NCBI GenBank assembly: GCA_044375275.1
Contig: JBILMZ010000175.1
Coordinates: 1-7,334 of the forward strand
Length of the DNA: 7,334 bases
DNA from: SZUA-430 sp044375275
Lineage (GTDB): Bacteria > Pseudomonadota > Alphaproteobacteria > Micropepsales > Micropepsaceae
Reading direction: 5' to 3'
Position 1 is the first letter of the stretch; each line of letters begins with the position of its first letter. Below, piece after piece: positions 1-6,796 of this stretch. Position numbers and translations under genes: made by a program. The notes below the pieces were generated by a model, which was given only the letters and a program-made list of their open reading frames with translations, ran no database searches and had not been told where the DNA came from.

Positions 1-595
1 TCTTGATCAGGTCATCCGTTCCCGCATTTCGACGGCTGGCCAGCGCCTGCATGCGGTCGCGATAGTTTTTCAGCTGGCTCAGGCGAGCCTCGATATCCCT
101 GACCTGGTTTGTCACGTTCTGTGCGCTGGTGTTGCGCGACTTCACAAGTACGTCTGCGGCGTCTTCCGATGCCAGGGGTTCGAGGAGGCTGCTTTCGAAT
201 ATCTGCACGCTCTCGTGTGGCAGGGACACGGAAAGGTGGGCGACGGGCAGTGGCGCGTCGGGCTGCCCCAGCACCTGGAAACTGGCCGACGTGACCTTGC
301 ACTTGAGCGCCGCATCGTTCTGGCAACGGTCTTTTGCGCGTTCGAAGCGTGTCTTGATGAACTCACTCGACATGGAGAGCGTCATGTTGTGGTCGTAGAC
401 GTAGGACTCACCCGATGCAGCCTTCTGCTGGACGCGGCCCTCGACGGCGATCCCATCCATGGCCGCAATGGGTGCCAGTTCGGGAGCCATTGCCGGAGCG
501 ACGCTGGCACCCTCGGAAGAGGTTGACTGTTCGGAACGTTCGCAGGCTGCGAGGGCGAGGGCAGAACACATGGTCACAGCTACAAGATTGCGCAT
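1..595 (-). CDS. DUF4349-type lipoprotein, C-terminus cut by window edge
   Basis: 198 codons are visible and the frame stays open to base 1, so the C-terminal part is missing. The start at 595 is preceded by TGGAG about 9 bases upstream. Residues 1-18 form a short lipoprotein signal: Arg-2, a hydrophobic stretch, then the lipobox L15-A16-A17-C18 followed by Glu, so the mature protein should be lipid-anchored by Cys18. Residues 19-60 are a Ser/Ala/Pro-rich linker. The conserved part resembles DUF4349: a beta segment YDHNMTLSM, a Cys pair in RCQNDAALKC that could form a disulfide, SVSLPHESVQIFESSL, and SRNTSAQNVTNQVRDIEARL leading into a likely coiled coil (about 165-188). Known DUF4349 proteins usually carry a membrane helix after the coiled coil; that part lies outside the window. 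Their function is not established. The gene is divergent from the SDR. I am fairly sure of the family and make no functional claim. Confidence 0.8.
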   Translation of the reverse strand, partial: MRNLVAVTMCSALALAACERSEQSTSSEGASVAPAMAPELAPIAAMDGIAVEGRVQQKAASGESYVYDHNMTLSMSSEFIKTRFERAKDRCQNDAALKCKVTSASFQVLGQPDAPLPVAHLSVSLPHESVQIFESSLLEPLASEDAADVLVKSRNTSAQNVTNQVRDIEARLSQLKNYRDRMQALASRRNAGTDDLIK

Positions 596-705
596 TCCGG
601 CTTCTCCAAATGACAGGATGCAGTGTCGCCCGAGAATTGTGGCGAGGGATGGACAAAAGCGCGGCGGGGCTGCAAACGTGTCGCCGTGTCGCAATGGAGG
701 GCAGG

Positions 706-1545
706 ATGTTTCAGGGTTCATGCTGGTGGGTCACAGGCGCGTCGTCCGGGATCGGGACTGCGCTGGCGCAGGCTTTGTCAAAGGCCGGGGCCACCCTGAT
801 CCTTTCCGGGAGAAACGTCAGTGCGTTGAATGACGTGGCGGCGAGCTGCGAAGTGAAGAGCCTGGTGCTTCCGTTCGAGGCGACGGATTATGCCGCTATC
901 CCCGCTGTTGTCGACAAGGCCTGGGCCTGGGCCGGGCAGCATGGCGGGCGGATCAGCGGGCTTGTGAACAATGCGGGCATCTCGCAGCGCTCGCTCGCCG
1001 TGGAGACCGTCTTTGACGTGTACCAGAAGATTGTCGCGGTTGACCTCCTTGCGCCGATTGCCCTGACACAGGCGCTGCTGCCGCGCATGATCAAGGCTGG
1101 TGGGGGCAACATCGTGGCTATCTCGAGCGTTGCCGGCCTCGTTGGCGCGCCGTTGCGGACGGCCTATAGCGCGGCCAAGCATGGCCTGGTCGGTTACCAT
1201 GACAGCCTGCGTGCGGAGACGTCGCATCAGGGCTTGCAGGTGCTCGTCGTCGCGCCCGGTTCCGTGCGGACGAATGTGTCGAAGAATGCCCTGGGCGCCG
1301 CCGGCGAGACCCGGGGCGTCAGCGATGCAGCGATCGACAACGGACTGCCGCCGGAAGATCTGGCAACGCAGATCCTGGATGCCCTGCGCAACGGCAAGCG
1401 CGAGCTTGTCGCTGCCGAAGGCATGGAGGCTGAAATCGTGAAATTGAGGCGCTCCAACCCCGACGCCCTGTTCGACCTGATGGCGCAAATGATCGCCGGC
1501 GGGTATGCCCAGCGCATGGCGGCGGAGCGTCCGCAAGGGTCTTAA
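706..1545 (+). CDS. Short-chain dehydrogenase/reductase (SDR), DHRS7B-like
   Basis: A 279-residue classical SDR, predicted to be a cytoplasmic NAD(P)(H)-dependent oxidoreductase of unknown substrate. The cofactor motif TGASSGIG is at residues 10-17, NNAG at 88-91, the catalytic Ser at 141 in ISSVAG, and Tyr154/Lys158 in YSAAKHG, 13 residues after the Ser as usual. VVAPGSVRTNVSKNAL (181-196) is the post-catalytic PG motif and resembles the DHRS7/DHRS7B group. The tetrad position normally held by Asn (VNLLGP in relatives) reads Asp113 here (AVDLLAPIAL). I chose the ATG at 706 because GGAGG lies 5 bases upstream and the glycine motif then sits at the usual depth. In-frame ATGs at 649 and 694 would only add residues without family character. 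Length is normal for the family. The gene stands alone between the divergent lipoprotein and the tRNA. The substrate cannot be read from the sequence. Confidence 0.9.
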   Translation: MFQGSCWWVTGASSGIGTALAQALSKAGATLILSGRNVSALNDVAASCEVKSLVLPFEATDYAAIPAVVDKAWAWAGQHGGRISGLVNNAGISQRSLAVETVFDVYQKIVAVDLLAPIALTQALLPRMIKAGGGNIVAISSVAGLVGAPLRTAYSAAKHGLVGYHDSLRAETSHQGLQVLVVAPGSVRTNVSKNALGAAGETRGVSDAAIDNGLPPEDLATQILDALRNGKRELVAAEGMEAEIVKLRRSNPDALFDLMAQMIAGGYAQRMAAERPQGS

Positions 1546-1601
1546 CGGTCGACCGCGCGGATTTGTGCCATATTTTCCGGCGGATTTGCGCGAAGCCTTT
1601 C

Positions 1602-1630
1602 TGGACAGGCAGGGGCGTGCTTGGTATACG
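1602..1630 (+). promoter_or_regulatory. Candidate sigma-70-type promoter for tRNA-Lys
   Basis: TGGACA (1602-1607), 17 bases, then TATACG (1625-1630) is a good housekeeping-type promoter, 68 bases upstream of the mature tRNA start. Transcription would begin near 1637 and leave a leader of about 60 bases for RNase P to remove. The -10 lies in the loop of an inverted repeat (GCGTGC 1615-1620 and GCACGC 1630-1635, with further outer pairs). This repeat has no T tract, so I do not call it a terminator for the SDR gene. Assigned from sequence alone. Confidence 0.45.
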
Positions 1631-1697
1631 CACGCCTCTTCGCGGTGGCCCTTCGGGGATGGCGCGATACGCGGGCCGGTTCAACGGCTGCTGCGGC

Positions 1698-1773
<76 letters not shown>

Positions 1774-1801
1774 ATCTTTTCAAATAGTTAGGTGATTGTC
1801 G

Positions 1802-1819
1802 CGAGCGTTGGTGCGCTCG
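1802..1819. terminator. Inverted repeat between the converging tRNA and soxG
   Basis: CGAGCG (1802-1807) and CGCTCG (1814-1819) are perfect arms around a 6-base loop, extended outward by a G-T wobble and a C-G pair. It lies 27 bases beyond the soxG stop and 28 bases beyond the tRNA, so it could stop transcription from either side. Neither strand has a T tract immediately after the stem. Calling it a factor-independent terminator is therefore tentative. Confidence 0.3.
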
Positions 1820-1845
1820 TGCCCCCGCGGTTGGCCTGGCGGGGC

Positions 1846-2346
1846 TCACCACGCTTCGAGGCCGTCGGCAAACCAGGCCTTGAGGTAGTCCTCGAGGGAC
1901 CTGTCGGCGATGAGGCTGAAGCTTGTGTTGTCGATGCGCTCGAGGATGACAGTTACCTGCGCAACCAGCGTGCAGGTCACGCTGCCTGGCGGGAAGGCCT
2001 GCGGATGAAGGTCAAGCGTGCAGTCGCGGGCGAGAATGTCGGCCGCGCGGGAACCTGACAGGATCCATCCGAGCTTGCCGGGGCGGATGTCGCTGGCGTG
2101 GTGCAGGATGCCGGCAAGCCTCGCGGCGATCTCGGGCATCGGGGGCCCTTGCGTCACGAGCCATTCGGCGGGTGCAAGCCTCGCTGTCCTGGCAGGGCCG
2201 GCGGTGAAGGTGTTGGGAGGCCCGGCCAGTTCAAAGCCGAGGGCGCTAGATGCCTGCCGGACGTGATCCGGGGATGGCTTGTACAGACGCAGCGCCGTGA
2301 GGCTGGGCAAGTCAAGCGGGCGAATGATGGCGTCCTGGTCATGCAT
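1846..2346 (-). CDS. soxG: Sarcosine oxidase gamma subunit (SoxG), short form
   Basis: A 166-residue protein matching the gamma subunit of heterotetrameric sarcosine oxidase. This subunit has a YgfZ/GcvT-like fold and sits against the folate-binding half of SoxA. Recognisable segments are PPNTFTAGPARTARLAPAEW (about 43-62), SDIRPGKLGWILSGSRAADILARDC, the hallmark LDLHPQAFPPG (about 116-126), and SLEDYLKAWFADGL at the C-terminus. The start at 2346 has AGGAG about 9 bases upstream and overlaps the end of soxA by 8 bases (ATGCATGA), implying translational coupling. Most family members I recall are about 180-210 residues. The shortening is at the N-terminus, where the protein goes almost directly into the core. 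It is the last gene of the operon, 72 bases from the converging tRNA. Family call is firm because of the operon context. Confidence 0.88.
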   Translation of the reverse strand: MHDQDAIIRPLDLPSLTALRLYKPSPDHVRQASSALGFELAGPPNTFTAGPARTARLAPAEWLVTQGPPMPEIAARLAGILHHASDIRPGKLGWILSGSRAADILARDCTLDLHPQAFPPGSVTCTLVAQVTVILERIDNTSFSLIADRSLEDYLKAWFADGLEAW

Positions 2347-5092
2347 GGAGGCGTGCTCCTGCGGGGTCATAGGCTGTGCGCTCGACGATGCGCACGCGGC
2401 CGGCCGATTGGGAGAGCGTGAATGTCTCGCCCATGCGTTGTGATCCCGCCCTGACCATCCCCATCGCCACCGGACGGCCGAGGGCGTGGCTGAAGGCGGC
2501 GGAGGTGACATAGCCTTCGCTTGGTGCCATGGCGGACTTCAGGTGTGCGCCGACCGCCGGCATGGCGAGGCTGCCTTCGATGGCGAGGCCGACGAGCTGG
2601 TAGCGATCACGTGCACTGTTTGCGGGCCGCAACAGGCTGCGCCGCCCGACGAAGTCGCCCTGCCGCCTGTGGATGTGGCTCCAGCCGATGTCATCGGGCG
2701 TCGTGGTGCCATCCGTGTCGGTGCCGATGTGCACGTAGCCCTTCTCTGTGCGCAGCACCATCCATGCATCCACGCCCACCGGCAGTCCGCCTGCGCCCGT
2801 GCCCGCGTCGGCGAGGGCCTGCCACAGCTCGGCGCCGCGGTCGGCCGGTGCGCAGAGCTCGTAGGAAATCTCGCCGGTGAAGCTCACGCGGAACACACGG
2901 ACCGGAATGCCAGCTACCTTTCCCTCGCGGAAAGTCATGTGCGGAAATGCGGCTGCCGAGATGTCGAAATCGGGTTTCAGGGCGGCGAGCACGTCGCGCG
3001 CGCGCGGCCCCGTGATTGTCGGGACGGCCCAGCTGGCCGTGACCGGCGCCACGATCACGCGATGGTTCAGGAACTCGCATTGCAGCCATTCATCGAGCAT
3101 GGCGGCGATACGGGAGGCGCCGGCGCTGGTCGTGCCGACCCAGAAATGATCGTCGGCGAGGCGTGCTGCCACGCCGTCGTCGATGATCACGCCCTGCTCG
3201 TTCAGCATCAGGCCATAACGGCAGTGGCCCGGCTTCAGCGTGGACATGGTGTTGGCGTAGATGAAGTCCAGGAAGCGGGCGGCATCGGGGCCTACGACTT
3301 CGATCTTGCCGAGTGGCGTGTTGTCAAACATGCCGAGGGCGTTTCGCACTGCCAGAGTCTCGCGCTGCAAGGCGGCCTCGCGGTCGGGTCCGAAGAATGC
3401 GGGCCGCAGCCATTCGCCGAATTCCTCGAATGTCGCGCCCATGGATGCGTGCCAGCCATGGATCGGCGTGCGTCGCTGCGGGCGATAGAGAAGGTTGCGC
3501 CGGTGGCCGGCGAAGGCGCCCACGCTCACGGGTGTGAAAGGGGGGCGGTGGCGCGTGGTGCCCACGGACCCGGGCGCGCGTGCAGTGGCGGCGGCGAGGA
3601 GCGCGACAGCGTTTGCGTTGCTGGTCCTGCCCTGGTCGGTCGACATGCCCTGCGTCGTGTAGCGCTTTGCGTGCTCGACCGACACGAAGTTCTCGCGGGC
3701 GGCCAGGTCGAGGTCGTCGATCGTCGCGTCGGCCTGGAAGTCGACAAAGGCCTTCTGGCGCCCTGGAAGGCGCGTGGCCTTTGGAGCTTCGGGCAGGCCT
3801 TCTCCGCTGGCGCTACCGACCACCCGGACGGATGTCATGGATGAAGCGGGCACAAAGGCGCTTGTCTCAGGATCAAAGCGGGACTTGCCGCCGGATTGCA
3901 CGAAAAGCTGGATGGTGGGCGTCCAGCCGCCCGACATGGCAATCAGGTCGCAGGCGATATCGCGTTCCTCGCCGTCGCTCTTGCGGATCCGCGCTCCCGT
4001 CACGCCATGGGCGCCGCGGGTTTGCGTGATGCTGCCGCTGATCACCGGAGGGCTGTCGCGCGCGACAGTTGGTGCAGGCCTTGTATCGACGATCGCTTCT
4101 ACGGTTATGCCCGCCCCGGCGAGGGTTTCAGCCACGGCGAGGGTACTGTCGTTGTTGGTCACGACGAGCGCGCGCGTGCCGGGCTTGATGGCATAGCGGT
4201 TGACATATTGCTCGACGGCCGAGGCCAGCATGATGCCCGGCCGGTCGTTTCCCGGAAAGACCAGCGGTCGCTCGAGGGCGCCGGTTGCAAGGATGACCTC
4301 GCCCGCGCGGACGTGCCAGACGCGCTGGTGCATCGTGGCGGGATCGCGCTCGACCAGCATGAGCATGTTGTGATCGTGGAAGGCGGCCGCCACGGTGCGC
4401 GTGAGGATCGTCACATTTGAAGCGTTGCGCAGTTTCGAAAGACTGGCCTCGATGCTGGCGGCACCCGTGCGCCAGAGGGCCGAGCCACCCGGTTCATGGT
4501 CGCGTTCGACCAGCATGACGCGCCCGCCCTGAGCGGCGGCGGTGGTGGCGGCCTCGATGCCGGCGGGTCCGCCACCAACCACGAGCACATCGCAATGCGC
4601 ATGACAGTGATCGACTCGCGGCGTCTCATGGCCGGGAGAAAGCCGGCCCAGACCGGCTGCACGCCGGATGGCCCATTCATAGAAGTGCCAGTGCGGGAGG
4701 AAGAAAGTCTTGTAATAGAAGCCCGCCGGCAGGAACGATCCGAGCAGGTTGTTGATGCTGCCGATGTCGAATGACAGGGAGGGCCAGGCATTCACGGAGA
4801 AGGCTTCAAGGCCCTCGGTCAGCTCGATCTCGGTTGCCAGCAGGTTGGGCAGGCGGATGCCGCGGACGATGACATCGACGATCGCGTTGGGCTCGTCGAG
4901 CCCGGCGCCGACGATGCCCCGCGGGCGGTGATACTTGAATGACCGCGCCACGAGGCCCACGCCGTTTGCGAGGAGGGCAGAGGCCAGCGTATCGCCAGCA
5001 CAACCCTCGTAGAGGCTGCCATTGAAGGAAAAGGTGACCGGCCGCGTGCGGTCGATACGTCCGGGGGATGCAAGTCGTCTTGCCTGTGCCAT
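2339..5092 (-). CDS. soxA: Sarcosine oxidase alpha subunit (SoxA)
   Basis: A 917-residue cytoplasmic subunit that binds NAD and tetrahydrofolate. It receives the imine/formaldehyde made on SoxB and forms 5,10-methylene-tetrahydrofolate. Domains in order: an N-terminal ferredoxin-like segment (about 18-80, with SFKYHRPRGI but no cluster cysteine set, as expected for this family); a dinucleotide-binding domain starting DVLVVGGGPAGIEAA (168-182) with VERDHEPGG; a second nucleotide-binding segment (about 306-336); MSGGWTP (386-392); a Bfd-like stretch containing VEHAKRYTTQGMSTDQGRTS (472-491); and a GcvT-like aminomethyltransferase half (about 510-910) with RVSFTGEISYEL and TDTDGTTTPDDIGW. The start at 5092 shares one base with the soxD stop (TGATG) and has GGAG 8 bases upstream. 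Family members are usually about 960-1000 residues. The shortening appears to fall between VVGSASG (424-430) and KAFVDFQAD (447-455). The frame is intact, so I regard it as functional. Confidence 0.95.
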   Translation of the reverse strand: MAQARRLASPGRIDRTRPVTFSFNGSLYEGCAGDTLASALLANGVGLVARSFKYHRPRGIVGAGLDEPNAIVDVIVRGIRLPNLLATEIELTEGLEAFSVNAWPSLSFDIGSINNLLGSFLPAGFYYKTFFLPHWHFYEWAIRRAAGLGRLSPGHETPRVDHCHAHCDVLVVGGGPAGIEAATTAAAQGGRVMLVERDHEPGGSALWRTGAASIEASLSKLRNASNVTILTRTVAAAFHDHNMLMLVERDPATMHQRVWHVRAGEVILATGALERPLVFPGNDRPGIMLASAVEQYVNRYAIKPGTRALVVTNNDSTLAVAETLAGAGITVEAIVDTRPAPTVARDSPPVISGSITQTRGAHGVTGARIRKSDGEERDIACDLIAMSGGWTPTIQLFVQSGGKSRFDPETSAFVPASSMTSVRVVGSASGEGLPEAPKATRLPGRQKAFVDFQADATIDDLDLAARENFVSVEHAKRYTTQGMSTDQGRTSNANAVALLAAATARAPGSVGTTRHRPPFTPVSVGAFAGHRRNLLYRPQRRTPIHGWHASMGATFEEFGEWLRPAFFGPDREAALQRETLAVRNALGMFDNTPLGKIEVVGPDAARFLDFIYANTMSTLKPGHCRYGLMLNEQGVIIDDGVAARLADDHFWVGTTSAGASRIAAMLDEWLQCEFLNHRVIVAPVTASWAVPTITGPRARDVLAALKPDFDISAAAFPHMTFREGKVAGIPVRVFRVSFTGEISYELCAPADRGAELWQALADAGTGAGGLPVGVDAWMVLRTEKGYVHIGTDTDGTTTPDDIGWSHIHRRQGDFVGRRSLLRPANSARDRYQLVGLAIEGSLAMPAVGAHLKSAMAPSEGYVTSAAFSHALGRPVAMGMVRAGSQRMGETFTLSQSAGRVRIVERTAYDPAGARLHA

Positions 5093-5361
5093 CAGGCTTG
5101 CTCCGGCTTTGGCGCATCGATGGCGTAGACGGCCCTGATCTCGTGCGAAACCGTGCTGCGCGCCACGTTGAACCAGAGGCCACAGGTGACGTGCAGCCAT
5201 CGCTCGTAATGGATGCCCTTCGGGTTCTGGCGCATGTAGAGGTAGTTCGCCCACTCGGCGTCGGTGCATGACAGGGGTGGGCGGGCGATGTGGCTTTCGC
5301 CTGCGCACCGGAATTCGGGCTCGGCGCGCGGACCGCAGAAGGGGCAGGGGATCAGCAGCAT
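5092..5361 (-). CDS. soxD: Sarcosine oxidase delta subunit (SoxD), zinc-binding
   Basis: An 89-residue small subunit of heterotetrameric sarcosine oxidase. In solved relatives it binds a structural zinc and packs on SoxA. It opens with MLLIPCPFCGPR, the family signature with Cys6 and Cys9, followed by GESHIARPP, NPKGIHYERW and WFNVARSTV. The second ligand pair is expected in H-x3-C (HAAGC in the corynebacterial subunit as I recall it). Here the segment reads WLHVTCGLWFN, so the pair is His57-x2-Cys60, one residue tighter. Extra cysteines occur at 19 and 32. The start at 5361 is 15 bases after the soxB stop with GGGGA upstream. The last codon runs into soxA as TGATG. Length and operon position are normal. 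Confidence 0.93.
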   Translation of the reverse strand: MLLIPCPFCGPRAEPEFRCAGESHIARPPLSCTDAEWANYLYMRQNPKGIHYERWLHVTCGLWFNVARSTVSHEIRAVYAIDAPKPEQA

Positions 5362-5376
5362 CGTGTCATGTCCCCG

Positions 5377-6627
5377 TCAGTGCTCGATGCCGGCGCCGGC
5401 GGCTTCATCGACCAGTGCGCCGGTTTCGAAGCGCCGGTAGCCGAAGGGTTGTGCGATGTCATGGGGCTTGCCGGTCGCTACGTGGTGCGCCAACAGCCAG
5501 CCACCGGCCGGTATCGCCTTGAAGCCGCCGGTGCCCCAGCCACAGTTGATATAGAGGCCTGGCACGGTCGTCTCACCGAGGATGGGGCTTGAGTCCTGCA
5601 CAACATCGACTGTGCCCGCCCATTGGCGCAGGATGCGTGCGTTGGCAAACGAGGGCCAGAATTCGGCGAGCCCGCCGATGACCTTCATCGCTACCGGCGT
5701 GTTGCCGCGCTGGGCATATGAATTGTAGAGGTCGAGCCCGCCGCCGAAGACGAGGCCACCCCGGTCGGACTGGCTGACATAGACGCCGGAAACAAGCGAC
5801 CACGAGACGACGTCGAGAACGGGCTTCAGCGGTTCGGTCACAAAGGCCTGGAGCGCGTAACTCGATACGGGCAGGCGGAAGCCTGCCTCGTGGCAGAGGG
5901 CGGTCGAGTTTCCGGCGACAGACAGGACCACGGCGTCGGCTGAAATGGCGCCCTGCGCGGTGTCAACACCGACGATCCGGCCAGTGCTGTTCCTGCGGAA
6001 GCCTGTGACCTCGCAGTTCTGGATGATGTCGACGCCAAGCCTGTCGGCGGCCCGGGCGTAGCCCCACGCGACTGCATCGTGGCGCGCTGTGCCGGCGCGT
6101 TCCTGCTTGAAGCCACCGAGCGTTGGGTAGCGCGGATGGCGGGTGTGGAACGAGGGCACGCGCTGCTCTATTTCGGCCCGATCGACCATCCTTGTGTCGA
6201 CACCCTGTGCCTGCAGGGCGCCTACCCAGCGCGTGATCGCCTCCATCTGGTGGCGGCTGTGGGCACATACGAACATGCCGCGCTGGCTGAACATGACGTT
6301 GTAATTCAGGTCGCTCGACAGGCCTTCGTAGAGCCTGAGCGACAACTCGTACAGCGCGATGCTCTGGGGGTAGTAGTAGTTGGAGCGGATCACGGTTGTG
6401 TTGCGGCCGGTGTTGCCGCCCCCGATCCATCCGCGCTCGAGGACCGCGACGCGGGTTACGCCGTGGTTACGGGCCAGGTAATAGGCCGTGGCGAGGCCGT
6501 GTCCGCCGCCGCCGACGATGACCACGTCATATTTCGCCTTGGGTGCGGGTGAACGCCATGCGGGTTTCCAACCCGCGTGGCCACGCAGTCCTTCCCACAG
6601 CAAACGGAACGCTGAGTATTCTTTCAT
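5377..6627 (-). CDS. soxB: Sarcosine oxidase beta subunit (SoxB), catalytic flavoprotein
   Basis: A 416-residue catalytic subunit that oxidises sarcosine on FAD, moves electrons to a covalently bound FMN and reduces O2 to H2O2. The FAD motif VIVGGGGHGLATAYYLA has its glycines at 39, 41 and 44. RNTTVIRSNY (75-84) aligns with the segment of monomeric sarcosine oxidase whose Arg binds the substrate carboxylate, which suggests Arg81. GTARHDAVAWGYARAA (179-194) places His183 at the covalent FMN histidine. NCGWGTGGFKAIPAGG puts Lys370 at the second carboxylate-binding site. LNYNVMFSQRG (107-117) is a family hallmark. I chose ATG 6627 because homologs begin near MxxYSAFRLL. The frame continues upstream to 6849 but that part has no family character. 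No ribosome binding site precedes 6627. The start instead overlaps the stop of a small upstream ORF (ATGA), and a GC hairpin (6637-6649) occupies the place of the binding site. First enzyme gene of the operon. Confidence 0.95.
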   Translation of the reverse strand: MKEYSAFRLLWEGLRGHAGWKPAWRSPAPKAKYDVVIVGGGGHGLATAYYLARNHGVTRVAVLERGWIGGGNTGRNTTVIRSNYYYPQSIALYELSLRLYEGLSSDLNYNVMFSQRGMFVCAHSRHQMEAITRWVGALQAQGVDTRMVDRAEIEQRVPSFHTRHPRYPTLGGFKQERAGTARHDAVAWGYARAADRLGVDIIQNCEVTGFRRNSTGRIVGVDTAQGAISADAVVLSVAGNSTALCHEAGFRLPVSSYALQAFVTEPLKPVLDVVSWSLVSGVYVSQSDRGGLVFGGGLDLYNSYAQRGNTPVAMKVIGGLAEFWPSFANARILRQWAGTVDVVQDSSPILGETTVPGLYINCGWGTGGFKAIPAGGWLLAHHVATGKPHDIAQPFGYRRFETGALVDEAAGAGIEH

Positions 6628-6731
6628 TCGTGGGCGCCGCGCTGCGCGGACTGCGTCGGGCGAGATGAAATCGGGGTCGCAACGGGGTGGCCCCGGCCCG
6701 GGGACGATGTGCGCGCGGCGATGCCTGCCAT
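6624..6731 (-). CDS. Small upstream ORF overlapping the soxB start (35 codons)
   Basis: The ATG at 6731 is preceded by GGAGGGGG with 8 bases between GGAGG and ATG, the strongest ribosome binding site in the region. The ORF runs 35 codons, beginning MAGIAARTSSP and ending RGAHE. Its TGA stop overlaps the soxB ATG in an ATGA junction. The peptide is rich in Ala, Ser, Arg, Gly, Pro and Thr, with no membrane segment, no Cys and no run of one amino acid that would suggest classical attenuation. I recognise no family. Because soxB has no binding site of its own, I infer that ribosomes finishing this ORF re-initiate on soxB. It could be a true small protein or only a leader whose translation matters. 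A chance ORF is possible, but the combination of strong binding site and exact overlap argues against it. Confidence 0.55.
   Translation of the reverse strand: MAGIAARTSSPGRGHPVATPISSRPTQSAQRGAHE
6637..6649 (-). repeat. GC hairpin just upstream of soxB start
   Basis: CCGCGC (6637-6642) and GCGCGG (6644-6649) are perfect arms around one base; in RNA this gives about five GC pairs and a 3-base loop. It ends 9 bases before the soxB ATG, where a ribosome binding site would be. Ribosomes translating the small upstream ORF would open it. Short GC palindromes are common in such DNA, so position is the main argument. Confidence 0.35.
6691..6703 (-). repeat. GC palindrome within the soxB leader ORF
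   Basis: CCCCGG (6691-6696), one central base, CCGGGG (6698-6703) form a perfect 13-base inverted repeat inside the small upstream ORF. It could fold in the sox leader RNA. No T tract follows, so it is not called a terminator. Role unknown; possibly chance in GC-rich DNA. Confidence 0.3.
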
Positions 6732-6775
6732 GTCCGCCCCCTCCGAGAGAACCGCCAATTTCAGGAACATTGTGG

Positions 6776-6796
6776 CACCGAAAGTACATATCGGTG
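6776..6796. promoter_or_regulatory. Inverted repeat over the sox -10: candidate operator
   Basis: CACCGA (6776-6781) and TCGGTG (6791-6796) are perfect 6-base arms around 9 bases, a 21-base site. It covers the whole candidate -10 of the sox promoter and reaches about its start point, where a repressor would block RNA polymerase. The adjacent TetR-type gene is the obvious candidate to bind it. Six-base arms can arise by chance, so the position carries most of the weight. Confidence 0.4.

Noticed and set aside
415..705. N-terminal extension of the SDR frame upstream of 706
   Set aside because: The extension overlaps the divergent lipoprotein gene, is Arg/Trp-rich without family character, and the start at 706 has a good ribosome binding site and the normal SDR N-terminus.
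596..705. Specific promoters for the divergent lipoprotein and SDR genes
   Set aside because: The 110-base gap must hold them, but I found no pair of -35 and -10 elements with acceptable matches and spacing on either strand.
778..1536. A 252-codon open frame on the minus strand, antisense to the SDR
   Set aside because: It mirrors the SDR codon pattern and shows no protein motifs, while the plus-strand frame has all SDR motifs.
2486..3844. A 452-codon open frame on the plus strand, antisense to soxA
   Set aside because: It lies entirely inside soxA, whose protein matches its family along its length. The antisense translation is Ala/Arg/Gly/His-rich without recognisable motifs, which is typical of open antisense frames in high-GC genes.
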